A stretch of DNA of 64,000 nucleotides from Flavobacterium sp. HJ-32-4 (GTDB lineage: Bacteria > Bacteroidota > Bacteroidia > Flavobacteriales > Flavobacteriaceae): positions 496,001-560,000 of the forward strand of contig NZ_CP092832.1 of the NCBI RefSeq assembly GCF_022532105.1, in the 5' to 3' direction. The notes under the pieces are model-generated. The model worked only from the letters and a program-made list of their open reading frames with translations. It was not told the origin of the DNA and did no database searches. Positions within the stretch are counted from its first letter, which is position 1. The number at the start of each line of letters is the position of its first letter. The position numbers were made by a program, and so were the translations under genes. Below are positions 7,450 to 15,339 of the stretch, piece after piece.

Positions 7450-7469
7450 AGTAGTGTTGGTTTGCGTCA

Positions 7470-7477
7470 CAAATATA
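7470..7477 (-). promoter_or_regulatory. -7 promoter element for the threonine dehydrogenase gene
   Basis: On the minus strand TATATTTG lies 20 nt before the ATG at 7449 and fixes that start. Confidence 0.6.
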
Positions 7478-7587
7478 CGTTTTCGCAGGTAGTGCACCTC
7501 CACGTTAACAAATCTGCAAAACAGCCGTGCAAAAGCCAAACTTTTTTTAATTTTAATCGACGGCATCGTCCTTGTGACGGAACCGCG

Positions 7588-7595
7588 TATTTTTG
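7588..7595 (+). promoter_or_regulatory. -7 promoter element for the lipoprotein-mfd unit
   Basis: TATTTTTG lies 17 nt before the ATG at 7613. It rules out the longer in-frame start at 7574. Confidence 0.6.
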
Positions 7596-7612
7596 CCCGA
7601 ACCATTTTCACC

Positions 7613-8212
7613 ATGCGCTACCTGTTGCCGGTTTTATCGTTGTTTTTGTTGCTGACCGTTTCCTGCAAAGAGGATGACAGCCAGCAGCTTGCTTCGCGTG
7701 CGCGCGATTTGAAGAAGAAGGAAGCCGTTTTTGCGAGCCTCCAGAAAAACTGGGTATTCCAGGCGCCGGCCCTGAACCCACAAACGCAGGAAGCGGCCCG
7801 TGACTGGCAGGTTTGGCGGCAGTTTCAGGCGGAACTTCGTCAGAAACCACAGAGTTCGGTGGATGCCTTCCGCAAAAAGGCAAAAACCCTTACCCAACGT
7901 GTGAGGGCTTTATCCATGGGCATTCCCATCGTATTTGATAAACCCGAAATACGCGCGCGCATTACGGCCCTGACGGTAACGATCCAGTCGCTTGACCTTT
8001 ACGTCAACCTCGACGATATTCCGATTGAGAAAGTCATTGCCTGTATTCGTGAGATCAATCTCACCCTCGGCTCGATGACGACGCAGATGGAGGAAATCAT
8101 AGCACGCGGCAATGTGCGTCTTGAAAAAGGCGAATCCGATATGCTGCGGATGTTAGACACGACACGGGCCATCCCGTCTACGCCCAAACCTAAACAACTT
8201 GAGCTTCAATAA
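7613..8212 (+). CDS. Lipoprotein of unknown function upstream of mfd
   Basis: A 199-residue protein with a lipoprotein signal MRYLLPVLSLFLLLTVSC (Cys 18) followed by KEDD. The mature part is almost entirely helical, with many K, R, E and Q residues and periodic leucines, suggesting a helical bundle or coiled coil. No catalytic motif is seen and I do not recognise the family. Its 3' end overlaps the TTG start of mfd by 14 nt, so the two are translationally linked. Because Mfd acts in the cytoplasm, the linkage probably reflects expression rather than a shared complex. Confidence 0.75.
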   Translation: MRYLLPVLSLFLLLTVSCKEDDSQQLASRARDLKKKEAVFASLQKNWVFQAPALNPQTQEAARDWQVWRQFQAELRQKPQSSVDAFRKKAKTLTQRVRALSMGIPIVFDKPEIRARITALTVTIQSLDLYVNLDDIPIEKVIACIREINLTLGSMTTQMEEIIARGNVRLEKGESDMLRMLDTTRAIPSTPKPKQLELQ

Positions 8213-11200
8213 TCTACTGTCGAAATACGCCGAGTCTACCGGTGTCATCGAAGCCGCTTCCACCCTCGCGCGGCGCGATTCGAAGTCGCTGTTGAAAGGC
8301 TTGTCGGGTTCCTCGCTTTCCTTTGTCATCAAAGCGTTGTTTGACAAAGCCGAAGTGCCGTTCCTGTTGGTGCTTGACGACAAGGAAGCGGCCGCGTACC
8401 ACCTTAACGACCTCGAGTACCTGATCAACAAAGAGGACGTGTTGTTCTACCCGGGCTCCTACCGCAACCCCTACCAAATCGAAGAAACCGACAACGCCAG
8501 CGTATTGCTTCGGGCGGAGGTGCTGAACCGCATCCCATCCCGCAAAAAACCGGCGCTCATCGTGACCTATCCTGAAGCACTTTTCGAAAAGGTCGTCACC
8601 AAGAAAGACCTCGAGAAAAACACGCTGAAGATTGCAGTGGGCGACCAGGTGACGCTCGACTTCATCAACGAAGTACTTTTCGAATACGAGTTCCGGCGGG
8701 TCGATTTCATCAGTGAACCCGGCGAGTTCTCGGTGCGCGGGGGCATCCTTGATGTTTTTTCCTTCTCAAATGACAACCCGTATCGTATCGAATTCTTCGG
8801 AAACGAGGTCGACAGCATCCGGACGTTCGATGTCGAGACACAACTTTCGATTGAGCGACAGAAGAAAATCGCCATCATCCCGAATGTCGAGAATAAGTTC
8901 TTTGAGGAATACCGCGAAAGTTTCCTCGATTACATCTCGCCCAAATCGGTGCTTTTCCTGCATAATACAGAGGTCATCCTCGGAAAACTCGACCGGCTGT
9001 ATGAAAAGGCGGAAGCGAACTTTGCGAAATTGGGCACGGAAGTACGGCATGCCACTCCGGATCGTCTCTTCCTCAACCGGAACGCCTTCCTCGAACGCGC
9101 CCGCCATCTCACGGTAGCCGAGATTGGTTCCCGACCTTTTTTCGAGGTAGAGACCACGGTCGCTTTCCATACAAAACCACAACCTTCCTTCAACAAACAA
9201 TTTGACCTGTTGTTGGATAACCTGGAAGAAAACCGCTCGAACGGCTTCCGGAATTACCTTTTCTGCACGAATGACCAGCAGGCCCGTCGCTTTTCCGACA
9301 TCTTTGAGAGTCTGGAGGAAGAAGATCCCGAACACATCCGGAAACAATATGAAACCGTGGTGATGCCGCTTTTCCAGGGGTTTCTCGACGACGACCTCCG
9401 GATAGCGTGCTACACCGACCACCAGATTTTTGAACGGTACCACAAGTTCAGCATCCGGAACGGGTATTCGAAGAAACAGACCATTACGCTCAAAGAACTC
9501 AACCAATTGTCGGTGGGCGATTATGTGACCCACATCGACCACGGAATCGGGAAGTTCGGTGGGCTTCAGAAAATACAGGTGGAAGGCAAAACCCAGGAAG
9601 CCATTAAACTGGTGTATGCCGACAATGATATTGTGTATGTCAGCATCCACTCGTTGCACAAAATTGCGAAGTACAACGGAAAGGACGGCGCGCCGCCGAA
9701 AATATACAAACTGGGGTCGAGCGCGTGGAAAGCCCTGAAGCAGAAGACCAAAGCGCGCGTTAAGCATATCGCTTTCAACCTCATCCAGTTGTATGCCAAG
9801 CGGCGTCTGGAAAAAGGATTTGCCTTCAAGCCGGACTCCTACGTCCAGCTCGAACTGGAAAGTTCGTTCATTTACGAAGATACGCCCGACCAGGTCAAAG
9901 CCACGGCAGAGGTCAAGGCCGATATGGAAAACGAGCGCCCGATGGACCGCCTCGTGTGCGGGGATGTAGGCTTTGGAAAAACCGAGGTCGCGATCCGGGC
10001 GGCGTTCAAAGCTGTCGATAATGGGAAACAGGTGGCGGTATTGGTACCGACGACCATCCTGGCCTACCAACACTTCCGGACGTTTTCGGAACGGTTAAAA
10101 GACATGCCGGTTACCATCAACTACCTCAACCGGTTTCGTTCGGCCAAGCAAAAGACCGAAATCCTGAAAGACCTGCAGAGCGGCGCGTTGGATATCGTGA
10201 TCGGCACGCACCAACTCGTGGGGAAAGGCGTAAAGTTCCGGGATCTTGGCCTGCTGGTCATTGACGAAGAGCAGAAGTTTGGCGTGAATGTAAAAGACAA
10301 GCTGAAGACCATTTCGACCACCGTCGATACGTTGACGCTTACAGCGACACCGATTCCGAGAACCCTTCAGTTCTCGCTGATGGCAGCGCGCGACCTGTCG
10401 GTTATTACGACGCCACCGCCCAATCGTTTCCCTATCGAGACCAACGTCATTGGGTTTAATGAAGAGACCATCCGGGACGCCATTTCCTATGAAATACAGC
10501 GGAACGGACAGGTGTTTTTCATCAACAACCGGATTGAGAATATTCGAGAGGTGGCTGGGATGATCCAGCGACTGGTGCCGGGCGCGCGCATTGGTATCGG
10601 TCACGGACAAATGGACGGCAAAAAACTGGAAGAGTTGATGCTTGCCTTCATGAACGGTGAGTTTGATGTTTTAGTAGCGACGAGTATTATTGAAAGCGGG
10701 TTGGACGTACCCAATGCCAATACGATTTTCATTAACAACGCCCAACATTTTGGTTTGTCGGACCTTCACCAGATGCGGGGACGCGTGGGGCGCAGCAATA
10801 AGAAAGCGTTCTGTTATTTCATTTGTCCGCCTTACAGCGCCATGACTGAAGACGCCCGTAAGCGCATCCATGCGTTGGAGCAGTTCAGTGAATTAGGCAG
10901 CGGGTTCAACATCGCGATGAAAGACCTTGAGATACGCGGTGCCGGAGACCTGTTGGGTGGGGAACAAAGCGGTTTCATCAATGAAATAGGCTTTGAAACC
11001 TACCAGAAGATCATGAATGAGGCGATTGAGGAATTAAAGGAAAACGAGTTCCGTGACCTCTATGCCGATGAAGAGAAAGATACCGACCGGACGTACGTGA
11101 AAGACATACAGATCGATTCTGATTTTGAGCTGTTGTTCCCCGATGACTATATCAATAGCATTACCGAGCGCCTGGCCTTGTATAACGAATTGAGCGAGAT

Positions 11201-11555
11201 CAAAGACGAAAAAACCCTGTTGGAGTATGAAGGGCGCCTGACCGACCGCTTCGGTTCGCTGCCAAAACCCGCGAAGGCATTGATGACGAGCATACGCTTA
11301 AAATGGGTAGCGGTGCGACTGGGCATTGAAAAACTGGTGCTCAAACAGGATAAGATGATCTGTTATTTCGTTTCTGACCAGCAGTCAGATTACTACACCT
11401 CGTCGCAGTTCCACAACGTGTTGAAATTCGTGCAGACCCACGGGAATGTGTGCCGTATGAAAGAAAAACAAACGCCGAACGGGTTGCGATTGCTATTGAC
11501 GTTCGACAACGTCAAATCGGTGAAGAAGGCGTTGGAGTTATTGGAGTTGATATAG
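8199..11555 (+). CDS. mfd: Transcription-repair coupling factor Mfd
   Basis: A 1118-residue superfamily 2 translocase that removes stalled RNA polymerase and recruits UvrA. An N-terminal UvrB-like region covers about 1-430. The RNA-polymerase-interacting CarD-like domain starts near 436 (LSVGDYVTHIDHGIG). The helicase core has GDVGFGKTE near 588 and the DEEQ box (VIDEEQKFG) near 687. Motif VI region HQMRGRVGRS and the RGAGDLLGGEQSG segment are present, and a C-terminal TRCF domain ends the protein. Length is slightly short of the E. coli enzyme (1148), normal for the family. The start is a TTG within the preceding gene; no ATG lies near with the expected N-terminus. Confidence 0.95.
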   Translation: MSFNNLLSKYAESTGVIEAASTLARRDSKSLLKGLSGSSLSFVIKALFDKAEVPFLLVLDDKEAAAYHLNDLEYLINKEDVLFYPGSYRNPYQIEETDNASVLLRAEVLNRIPSRKKPALIVTYPEALFEKVVTKKDLEKNTLKIAVGDQVTLDFINEVLFEYEFRRVDFISEPGEFSVRGGILDVFSFSNDNPYRIEFFGNEVDSIRTFDVETQLSIERQKKIAIIPNVENKFFEEYRESFLDYISPKSVLFLHNTEVILGKLDRLYEKAEANFAKLGTEVRHATPDRLFLNRNAFLERARHLTVAEIGSRPFFEVETTVAFHTKPQPSFNKQFDLLLDNLEENRSNGFRNYLFCTNDQQARRFSDIFESLEEEDPEHIRKQYETVVMPLFQGFLDDDLRIACYTDHQIFERYHKFSIRNGYSKKQTITLKELNQLSVGDYVTHIDHGIGKFGGLQKIQVEGKTQEAIKLVYADNDIVYVSIHSLHKIAKYNGKDGAPPKIYKLGSSAWKALKQKTKARVKHIAFNLIQLYAKRRLEKGFAFKPDSYVQLELESSFIYEDTPDQVKATAEVKADMENERPMDRLVCGDVGFGKTEVAIRAAFKAVDNGKQVAVLVPTTILAYQHFRTFSERLKDMPVTINYLNRFRSAKQKTEILKDLQSGALDIVIGTHQLVGKGVKFRDLGLLVIDEEQKFGVNVKDKLKTISTTVDTLTLTATPIPRTLQFSLMAARDLSVITTPPPNRFPIETNVIGFNEETIRDAISYEIQRNGQVFFINNRIENIREVAGMIQRLVPGARIGIGHGQMDGKKLEELMLAFMNGEFDVLVATSIIESGLDVPNANTIFINNAQHFGLSDLHQMRGRVGRSNKKAFCYFICPPYSAMTEDARKRIHALEQFSELGSGFNIAMKDLEIRGAGDLLGGEQSGFINEIGFETYQKIMNEAIEELKENEFRDLYADEEKDTDRTYVKDIQIDSDFELLFPDDYINSITERLALYNELSEIKDEKTLLEYEGRLTDRFGSLPKPAKALMTSIRLKWVAVRLGIEKLVLKQDKMICYFVSDQQSDYYTSSQFHNVLKFVQTHGNVCRMKEKQTPNGLRLLLTFDNVKSVKKALELLELI

Positions 11556-11632
11556 TGACGTGACCAACCTATAGTTAACGCTTTCAGGGCATGCATGGTG
11601 CCCGTTCCGACTTCTGTTGTAGCCTTTACGTA

Positions 11633-12292
11633 CTAAAGACTCTTCATGTCCTTAATCACCTTAAACGCTACGTCCACATCGTCTTCACTGACCAGGATCG
11701 TGAATTCGTATGAAGTAGATACGACTTCATTGATGATAATACCTTCCCACGCGAGACGTTGGAAGAGGAAGTAGTAGACCCCCGGCGTTGACACATTGTC
11801 TTTCGGCAGTTTGATGGTGATGGAAGCCAGGTTCTCGAACTTATGGATGAGTTTCTCGTTCCCGAAATGCTTATCGACCAAATGGGCGACACTTTCACTG
11901 ACGATGACGTTGGTTTCGCTCACGCCACGGGACGAGGTGTAGAAAATATCGGAATATTTGCCAATTTCAGCTATCATTTGCGCCTGGCTGTCAAGGATGG
12001 TCTCGGAAATGGCGAAGGTGTAATCGATGAGCGATGACCGGACGGTTATTTCACCCAGGCTCTTGAGTACCTTGACAATTTTATGGTTCAGCCGAAAATC
12101 AAGATCCTCCGACAGCCGTTTCAGTGCCATGACGATGGCACCTTGCTTGACGTCCTTTCCCAATTCCTGTTGAAGGTCGGGCAGCATGTTGCGCGAAAGT
12201 GACGTTAAATTGATAATGCCCTGCGACAACGCACTGAGCAGGAATGGCTTGGTCTTGATGTAGTTTTCTACAACGGCCGAAATTGTTTTCAT
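11633..12292 (-). CDS. ACT-domain protein related to aspartate kinase regulatory regions
   Basis: A 219-residue protein starting MKTISAVVENYI. Residues about 10-75 look like a small helical, winged-helix-like region (KPFLLSALSQGIINLTSLSR ... KQGAIVMALKRLSEDL). The C-terminal half has an ACT-like alpha-beta pattern: ASITIKLPKD, TPGVYYFLFQRLAWEGIIINEVV, and TILVSEDDVDVAFKVIKDM. This resembles the paired ACT unit of lysine-sensitive aspartate kinases but no kinase domain is present. Such stand-alone proteins probably sense an amino acid and act as regulators, and this is inference. A palindrome lies over its -33 region. The ORF extends to 12337, but the promoter at 12315 supports 12292. Confidence 0.7.
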   Translation of the reverse strand: MKTISAVVENYIKTKPFLLSALSQGIINLTSLSRNMLPDLQQELGKDVKQGAIVMALKRLSEDLDFRLNHKIVKVLKSLGEITVRSSLIDYTFAISETILDSQAQMIAEIGKYSDIFYTSSRGVSETNVIVSESVAHLVDKHFGNEKLIHKFENLASITIKLPKDNVSTPGVYYFLFQRLAWEGIIINEVVSTSYEFTILVSEDDVDVAFKVIKDMKSL

Positions 12293-12314
12293 GAGTAGTT
12301 GTGTGTTTGTGATC

Positions 12315-12322
12315 GCAAAAAT
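12315..12322 (-). promoter_or_regulatory. -7 promoter element for the ACT-domain gene
   Basis: TATTTTTG on the minus strand, 22 nt before the ATG at 12292. A TTTG 21 bp further upstream lies inside the palindrome at 12339-12354. Confidence 0.55.
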
Positions 12323-12338
12323 ACAATGAAAAAACAAA

Positions 12339-12354
12339 ATGTTACAAATGTAAC
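12339..12354 (-). promoter_or_regulatory. Palindromic operator candidate over the -33 region of the ACT gene
   Basis: TGTTAC-AAAT-GTAACA, perfect 6-bp arms with a 4-bp centre. Its position covers the -33 element of the ACT-gene promoter, which suits repression by a dimeric regulator, possibly the ACT protein itself given its winged-helix-like N-terminus. The binder is unknown. Confidence 0.45.
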
Positions 12355-12399
12355 ATGATAATTGTCGTTGTTAAATTCCTGCTTTTTGCATTATCGTGT

Positions 12400-12759
12400 C
12401 TAAAAGTGGAAGAAAGCGTCGGGGAGATGCTCGATCTCCGGGCGAGGGCCTCTTACCACTACCGCGATGATGTCGAAACGCACTTCTGCTTCGAGTCCAC
12501 GCGCCGCGATGAAAGTATCGATGGCCTCCACCAGCAACCGGATTTTTCGGGGTTTTACGAATTCCTGCGGCAAGCCGAACTCGTCGGTAGAGCGCGTTTT
12601 CACCTCCACGACCGCTATGATGTTTTCCTTTTGGGCGATGATGTCTACTTCGGCTTTGCCGGATACCCAATTCCGCTCGAGGATCTCATAGCCGTTCCGT
12701 TCAAGGAAGGCCGCCGCTTCCTCTTCTCCTAACTTTCCTAATTCGTTGTGTGATGCCAT
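12400..12759 (-). CDS. YraN family (UPF0102) putative endonuclease
   Basis: A 119-residue protein (127 if the upstream ATG at 12783 is used). It has the family pattern: HNELGKLGEEEAAAFLERNG, then GKAEVDIIAQ, then AVVEVKTRS, which places Glu, Asp and ExK as in the Holliday-junction-resolvase/restriction-endonuclease fold. The C-terminal helix VEAIDTFIAA is also typical. Cellular role of YraN proteins is not well established. Three inverted-repeat elements lie in the 210-bp interval upstream of its start. Confidence 0.85.
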   Translation of the reverse strand: MASHNELGKLGEEEAAAFLERNGYEILERNWVSGKAEVDIIAQKENIIAVVEVKTRSTDEFGLPQEFVKPRKIRLLVEAIDTFIAARGLEAEVRFDIIAVVVRGPRPEIEHLPDAFFHF

Positions 12760-12823
12760 GATCAGGGTGCCTTGGGCGTTCATTCAATGGCGGTAAGATC
12801 GGGCGTTTTTGGGGAAAGTCGGA

Positions 12824-12838
12824 TACGGTTTTTCCGTA
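12824..12838. repeat. Short palindrome TACGG-T5-CCGTA
   Basis: Perfect 5-bp arms around a T5 centre, 65 bp upstream of the yraN start. Related imperfect copies (TACGGGAAAACCGCA) are at 12938-12952 and 20837-20851. It could be a protein-binding site. Confidence 0.45.
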
Positions 12839-12873
12839 TATCGTTCCCAACGAAAATAGGGCGTCGCGCCTTC

Positions 12874-12910
12874 TTAGACCTCAAAGGTTTTGAAAACCTT
12901 TGAGGTCTAA
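12874..12910. repeat. 37-bp near-perfect palindrome, dispersed-repeat type
   Basis: Arms of 18 bp, TTAGACCTCAAAGGTTTT and its exact reverse complement, around a single central G. Elements of this type, beginning with AGACCT-like arms, recur in intergenic regions of many Bacteroidota genomes, as I recall. Here it lies 60 bp past the LD-carboxypeptidase stop and could also form a transcription-ending or RNA-protecting hairpin. Confidence 0.75.
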
Positions 12911-12936
12911 AGGTAGCGCTGCGGTGGTTTCAGGAG

Positions 12937-12965
12937 GTACGGGAAAACCGCATCTTTTGTTAAAA
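12937..12965 (-). repeat. 29-bp repeat copy 1
   Basis: Shares 27 of 29 positions with 20836-20864: an 18-base block GTACGGGAAAACCGCATC, three variable positions, then TGTTAAAA. It contains the imperfect TACGG/CCGCA palindrome. Both copies lie in the same orientation upstream of a minus-strand gene (yraN here, ssb there). Confidence 0.55.
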
Positions 12966-12969
12966 ATGC

Positions 12970-13950
12970 TTACTGGAAGATGACGCTGGCGCCGTTTGCC
13001 CGCACATCCATCTCAACCTGCTTTCCAAAAATAAGCGCCCGGTTGTCACGGATATGTCCGGCCGGAAAGTTATAGATGACCGGAAAATCGTAGTCTTTGA
13101 ATATATCCTGTATAATCTGCAAGGCATCCTTACCCCAGGGCACCTGGTTGTCGTTCATCTCGGTCATACCGCCCACTATCACGCCTTTTACATGCTGAAA
13201 CCAGCCGTTGCGCTTGAGGTTCATCATCATCCGGTCGATGTGGTACAGGTATTCGTCCAAATCTTCAATGAACAATATCTTGTCGCGACAATCCACCTGT
13301 GACGCCGAACCCAAAATACTATACAACACCGAGAGGTTCCCGCCGACGAGTTCGCCGGAGACTTTTCCCAGCTTATTATAAGGATGGGACGGGACATCGT
13401 ATTGCAGCGTCTCCCCAAACAACGCCTTCCGCAGGGTCTCGATGGCAGCAGGGGTGGCCGTCTTCACGTTAAACGCCATGATACCGTGCACGGTTTCGAT
13501 ACCCATGTTGTTCAGGTGGCTATGGAGAACCGTCATATCACTGAAGCCTATTACCCACTTCGGTTTCTGGCGGAATCGCGTGAAATCGATCGCGTCTATA
13601 AACCGCACCGTTCCGTAACCGCCTTTTGCCGCCCATACCGCCTTGACGGACGGGTCGTCAATCATCTTTTGGAAATCGGCTGCACGAAGCGAGTCGGAAC
13701 CGGCCAGTTGGTGTTCCTCGGCGCCAATGCTGGCACCCATCACCACATGCAATCCCCACTTTTCGAGAAGGGAAATCGCAGGTCGCAACGATTCCAGTTC
13801 AATTTTTCGCGCCGTAGCCACCAGGGCTACCGTATCGCCTTTTTGCAAAAACTCAGGTGTGGTCATGTGTCGCTGGGAATAGGAGGATGTACTGCTTCCC
13901 GCTGTCACAAGCAGCACAATAAGATATCGCCAAGACAGCAGGATTCGCAT
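12970..13950 (-). CDS. LD-carboxypeptidase, peptidase family S66
   Basis: A 326-residue exported serine peptidase that would cut the L,D bond to the terminal D-Ala of peptidoglycan tetrapeptides during recycling or remodelling. The N-terminus has a hydrophobic signal (LIVLLVTAGSSTSSYSQ). The family triad is present: S137 in VIGFSDMT, E229 in LFIEDLDEYLYHID, and H299 in NFPAGHIRDN. AAKGGYG at 107-113 is another family signature. LdcA of E. coli is cytoplasmic, but this copy is predicted periplasmic. It is divergent from the ClC gene, with 86 bp between the starts. Confidence 0.88.
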   Translation of the reverse strand: MRILLSWRYLIVLLVTAGSSTSSYSQRHMTTPEFLQKGDTVALVATARKIELESLRPAISLLEKWGLHVVMGASIGAEEHQLAGSDSLRAADFQKMIDDPSVKAVWAAKGGYGTVRFIDAIDFTRFRQKPKWVIGFSDMTVLHSHLNNMGIETVHGIMAFNVKTATPAAIETLRKALFGETLQYDVPSHPYNKLGKVSGELVGGNLSVLYSILGSASQVDCRDKILFIEDLDEYLYHIDRMMMNLKRNGWFQHVKGVIVGGMTEMNDNQVPWGKDALQIIQDIFKDYDFPVIYNFPAGHIRDNRALIFGKQVEMDVRANGASVIFQ

Positions 13951-14005
13951 TCGGCAAAGATAGTAACTACCTCCTCAAATACTTGCGATCCGCCTGTCGC
14001 TGCCG

Positions 14006-14013
14006 TATCTTTG
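14006..14013 (+). promoter_or_regulatory. -7 promoter element for the ClC gene
   Basis: TATCTTTG, 23 nt before the ATG at 14037. It excludes the longer in-frame start at 13983. Confidence 0.6.
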
Positions 14014-14036
14014 TGATCCTACCCCTTTTCTTTACC

Positions 14037-15293
14037 ATGATCTTTCCCTCTTTTTGGCGGACGGGTGTCTTCCTATTGGCTTCCCTTGCTACCGGCCTCT
14101 GCGTCACCGTCATGGCGTTGGTGCTGAAACACGGCACTGAACACTATGAATCCGTCTTCCGTTTGTGGAGCCAGTCGCATCCGTTGGTGCTTTTTATCTT
14201 TCTATTCTCTGGCCTTACCTTGCTGGTCAGTCTCCGGAAATGGGCCTTCCGAAACCGTCCTAATAAAGGTATTCGCGAGGTGTTGGGTGCCCTTTCTTCC
14301 GGGCATGGACTCCCCTCCTACAAAATCCCGTCGCACCTGGTCAATGGTTTTCTGACAGTGGTAACGGGCGGCTCCACCGGTATTGAGGTTTCGACAGTAG
14401 TGGCAGCCGGTGCCGTCGGTTCGCAATGGGGTGACCGCCATGCCTTTTTCCAGAAATACCGCGGGGACTTGATCTGCGCTGGTATCTCCGCCGGTATAAC
14501 CGCCCTTTTTGGCACCCTTCCCGGTGGGCTTTTCTTTGTATGGGAAGTATTCTCGAAACCCCTTGACTTTCGACGGGCAACGGCCTCATTGGCCGCCTCC
14601 TCGATTGCGTTTTTTATCGTGACGCTGGTCGGCGAGCCCGCGCTCTTTCCGCTACCCTTGCATGGTTGGCATTGGCACGCGCTGCCGTATTTCGTTGCGT
14701 TGGGACTACTGGCGGCGGTTCATTCCGTTTATTTGACCCGTTGTGTATTGTTCTGTAAAAGCGTCTTCTCGGGGATTTTGACGACTCGCGCACGGGTTCT
14801 CGTGGCCTCCCTAATAATGGCCGTATGCATCAGCGTGTGGCCGGCCCTGTATGGAGATGGGTACCACGCGGTCTCCGACATGCTCGGGCAGTTGCCGTCG
14901 GCTTCGGTTTATACACTACTGCCGCTTGTAGGCGCGGTTTTGCTCCTAAAACCCATCTGCACGGCCGTTACGTTGGGAGGCGGGGGAGACGGTGGTGTAT
15001 TTGCCCCCAGTCTTTTTAGCGGTGCCTTTCTCGGAGCCGCCTTAGCCGTGGTGGCCAATACGGTGTTTGACGCTGATGTCATCCCACTGAATTTCGCCGT
15101 CGCCGGAATGGCAGCCGCGCTTAGTGCCAGCATACACGCGCCGTTGACTGCCCTGTTTGCCGTTTGCGGTATCGTAGGCGACTACACATTGTGGGCACCC
15201 ATCGCGTTGTCGGTAACCGTGTCGCACCTGACGGCGAAGAAACTCTTCCCTTTCAGCGTCTATACCTATCCCGCTAAGGCTGCAGGAAATTAG
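14037..15293 (+). CDS. ClC-family chloride channel or Cl-/H+ antiporter
   Basis: A 418-residue inner-membrane protein with ten or more hydrophobic segments. ClC pore signatures are present in modified form: [12 protein letters not shown] (where E is in the place of the gating glutamate of GREGP) and [17 protein letters not shown] (the GxFxP region). There is no C-terminal CBS domain. The gating Glu would favour an exchanger, but the substrate (chloride or fluoride) cannot be decided from sequence. It is followed 46 bp later by metG with a separate promoter. Confidence 0.88.
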   Translation: MIFPSFWRTGVFLLASLATGLCVTVMALVLKHGTEHYESVFRLWSQSHPLVLFIFLFSGLTLLVSLRKWAFRNRPNKGIREVLGALSSGHGLPSYKIPSHLVNGFLTVVTGGSTGIEVSTVVAAGAVGSQWGDRHAFFQKYRGDLICAGISAGITALFGTLPGGLFFVWEVFSKPLDFRRATASLAASSIAFFIVTLVGEPALFPLPLHGWHWHALPYFVALGLLAAVHSVYLTRCVLFCKSVFSGILTTRARVLVASLIMAVCISVWPALYGDGYHAVSDMLGQLPSASVYTLLPLVGAVLLLKPICTAVTLGGGGDGGVFAPSLFSGAFLGAALAVVANTVFDADVIPLNFAVAGMAAALSASIHAPLTALFAVCGIVGDYTLWAPIALSVTVSHLTAKKLFPFSVYTYPAKAAGN

Positions 15294-15313
15294 CCTAAGT
15301 GCGGCACATTCGC

Positions 15314-15321
15314 TATTTTTG
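15314..15321 (+). promoter_or_regulatory. -7 promoter element for metG
   Basis: TATTTTTG, 18 nt before the ATG at 15340. Confidence 0.55.
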
Positions 15322-15339
15322 CGCTCAATTTCCACTGTT

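Noticed and set aside
6502-7614. 370-codon version of the threonine dehydrogenase
   Set aside because: The extra 55 codons lie upstream of the promoter box and have no similarity to the family N-terminus.
8766-10073. Long open frame (435 codons) on the minus strand inside mfd
   Set aside because: It is the antisense of a clear mfd gene, its product has no signature, and the frame is kept open by the codon bias of mfd.
11587-11603. GGGCA/TGCCC hairpin between mfd and the ACT gene as terminator
   Set aside because: Only 5 bp with no T-run on either strand.
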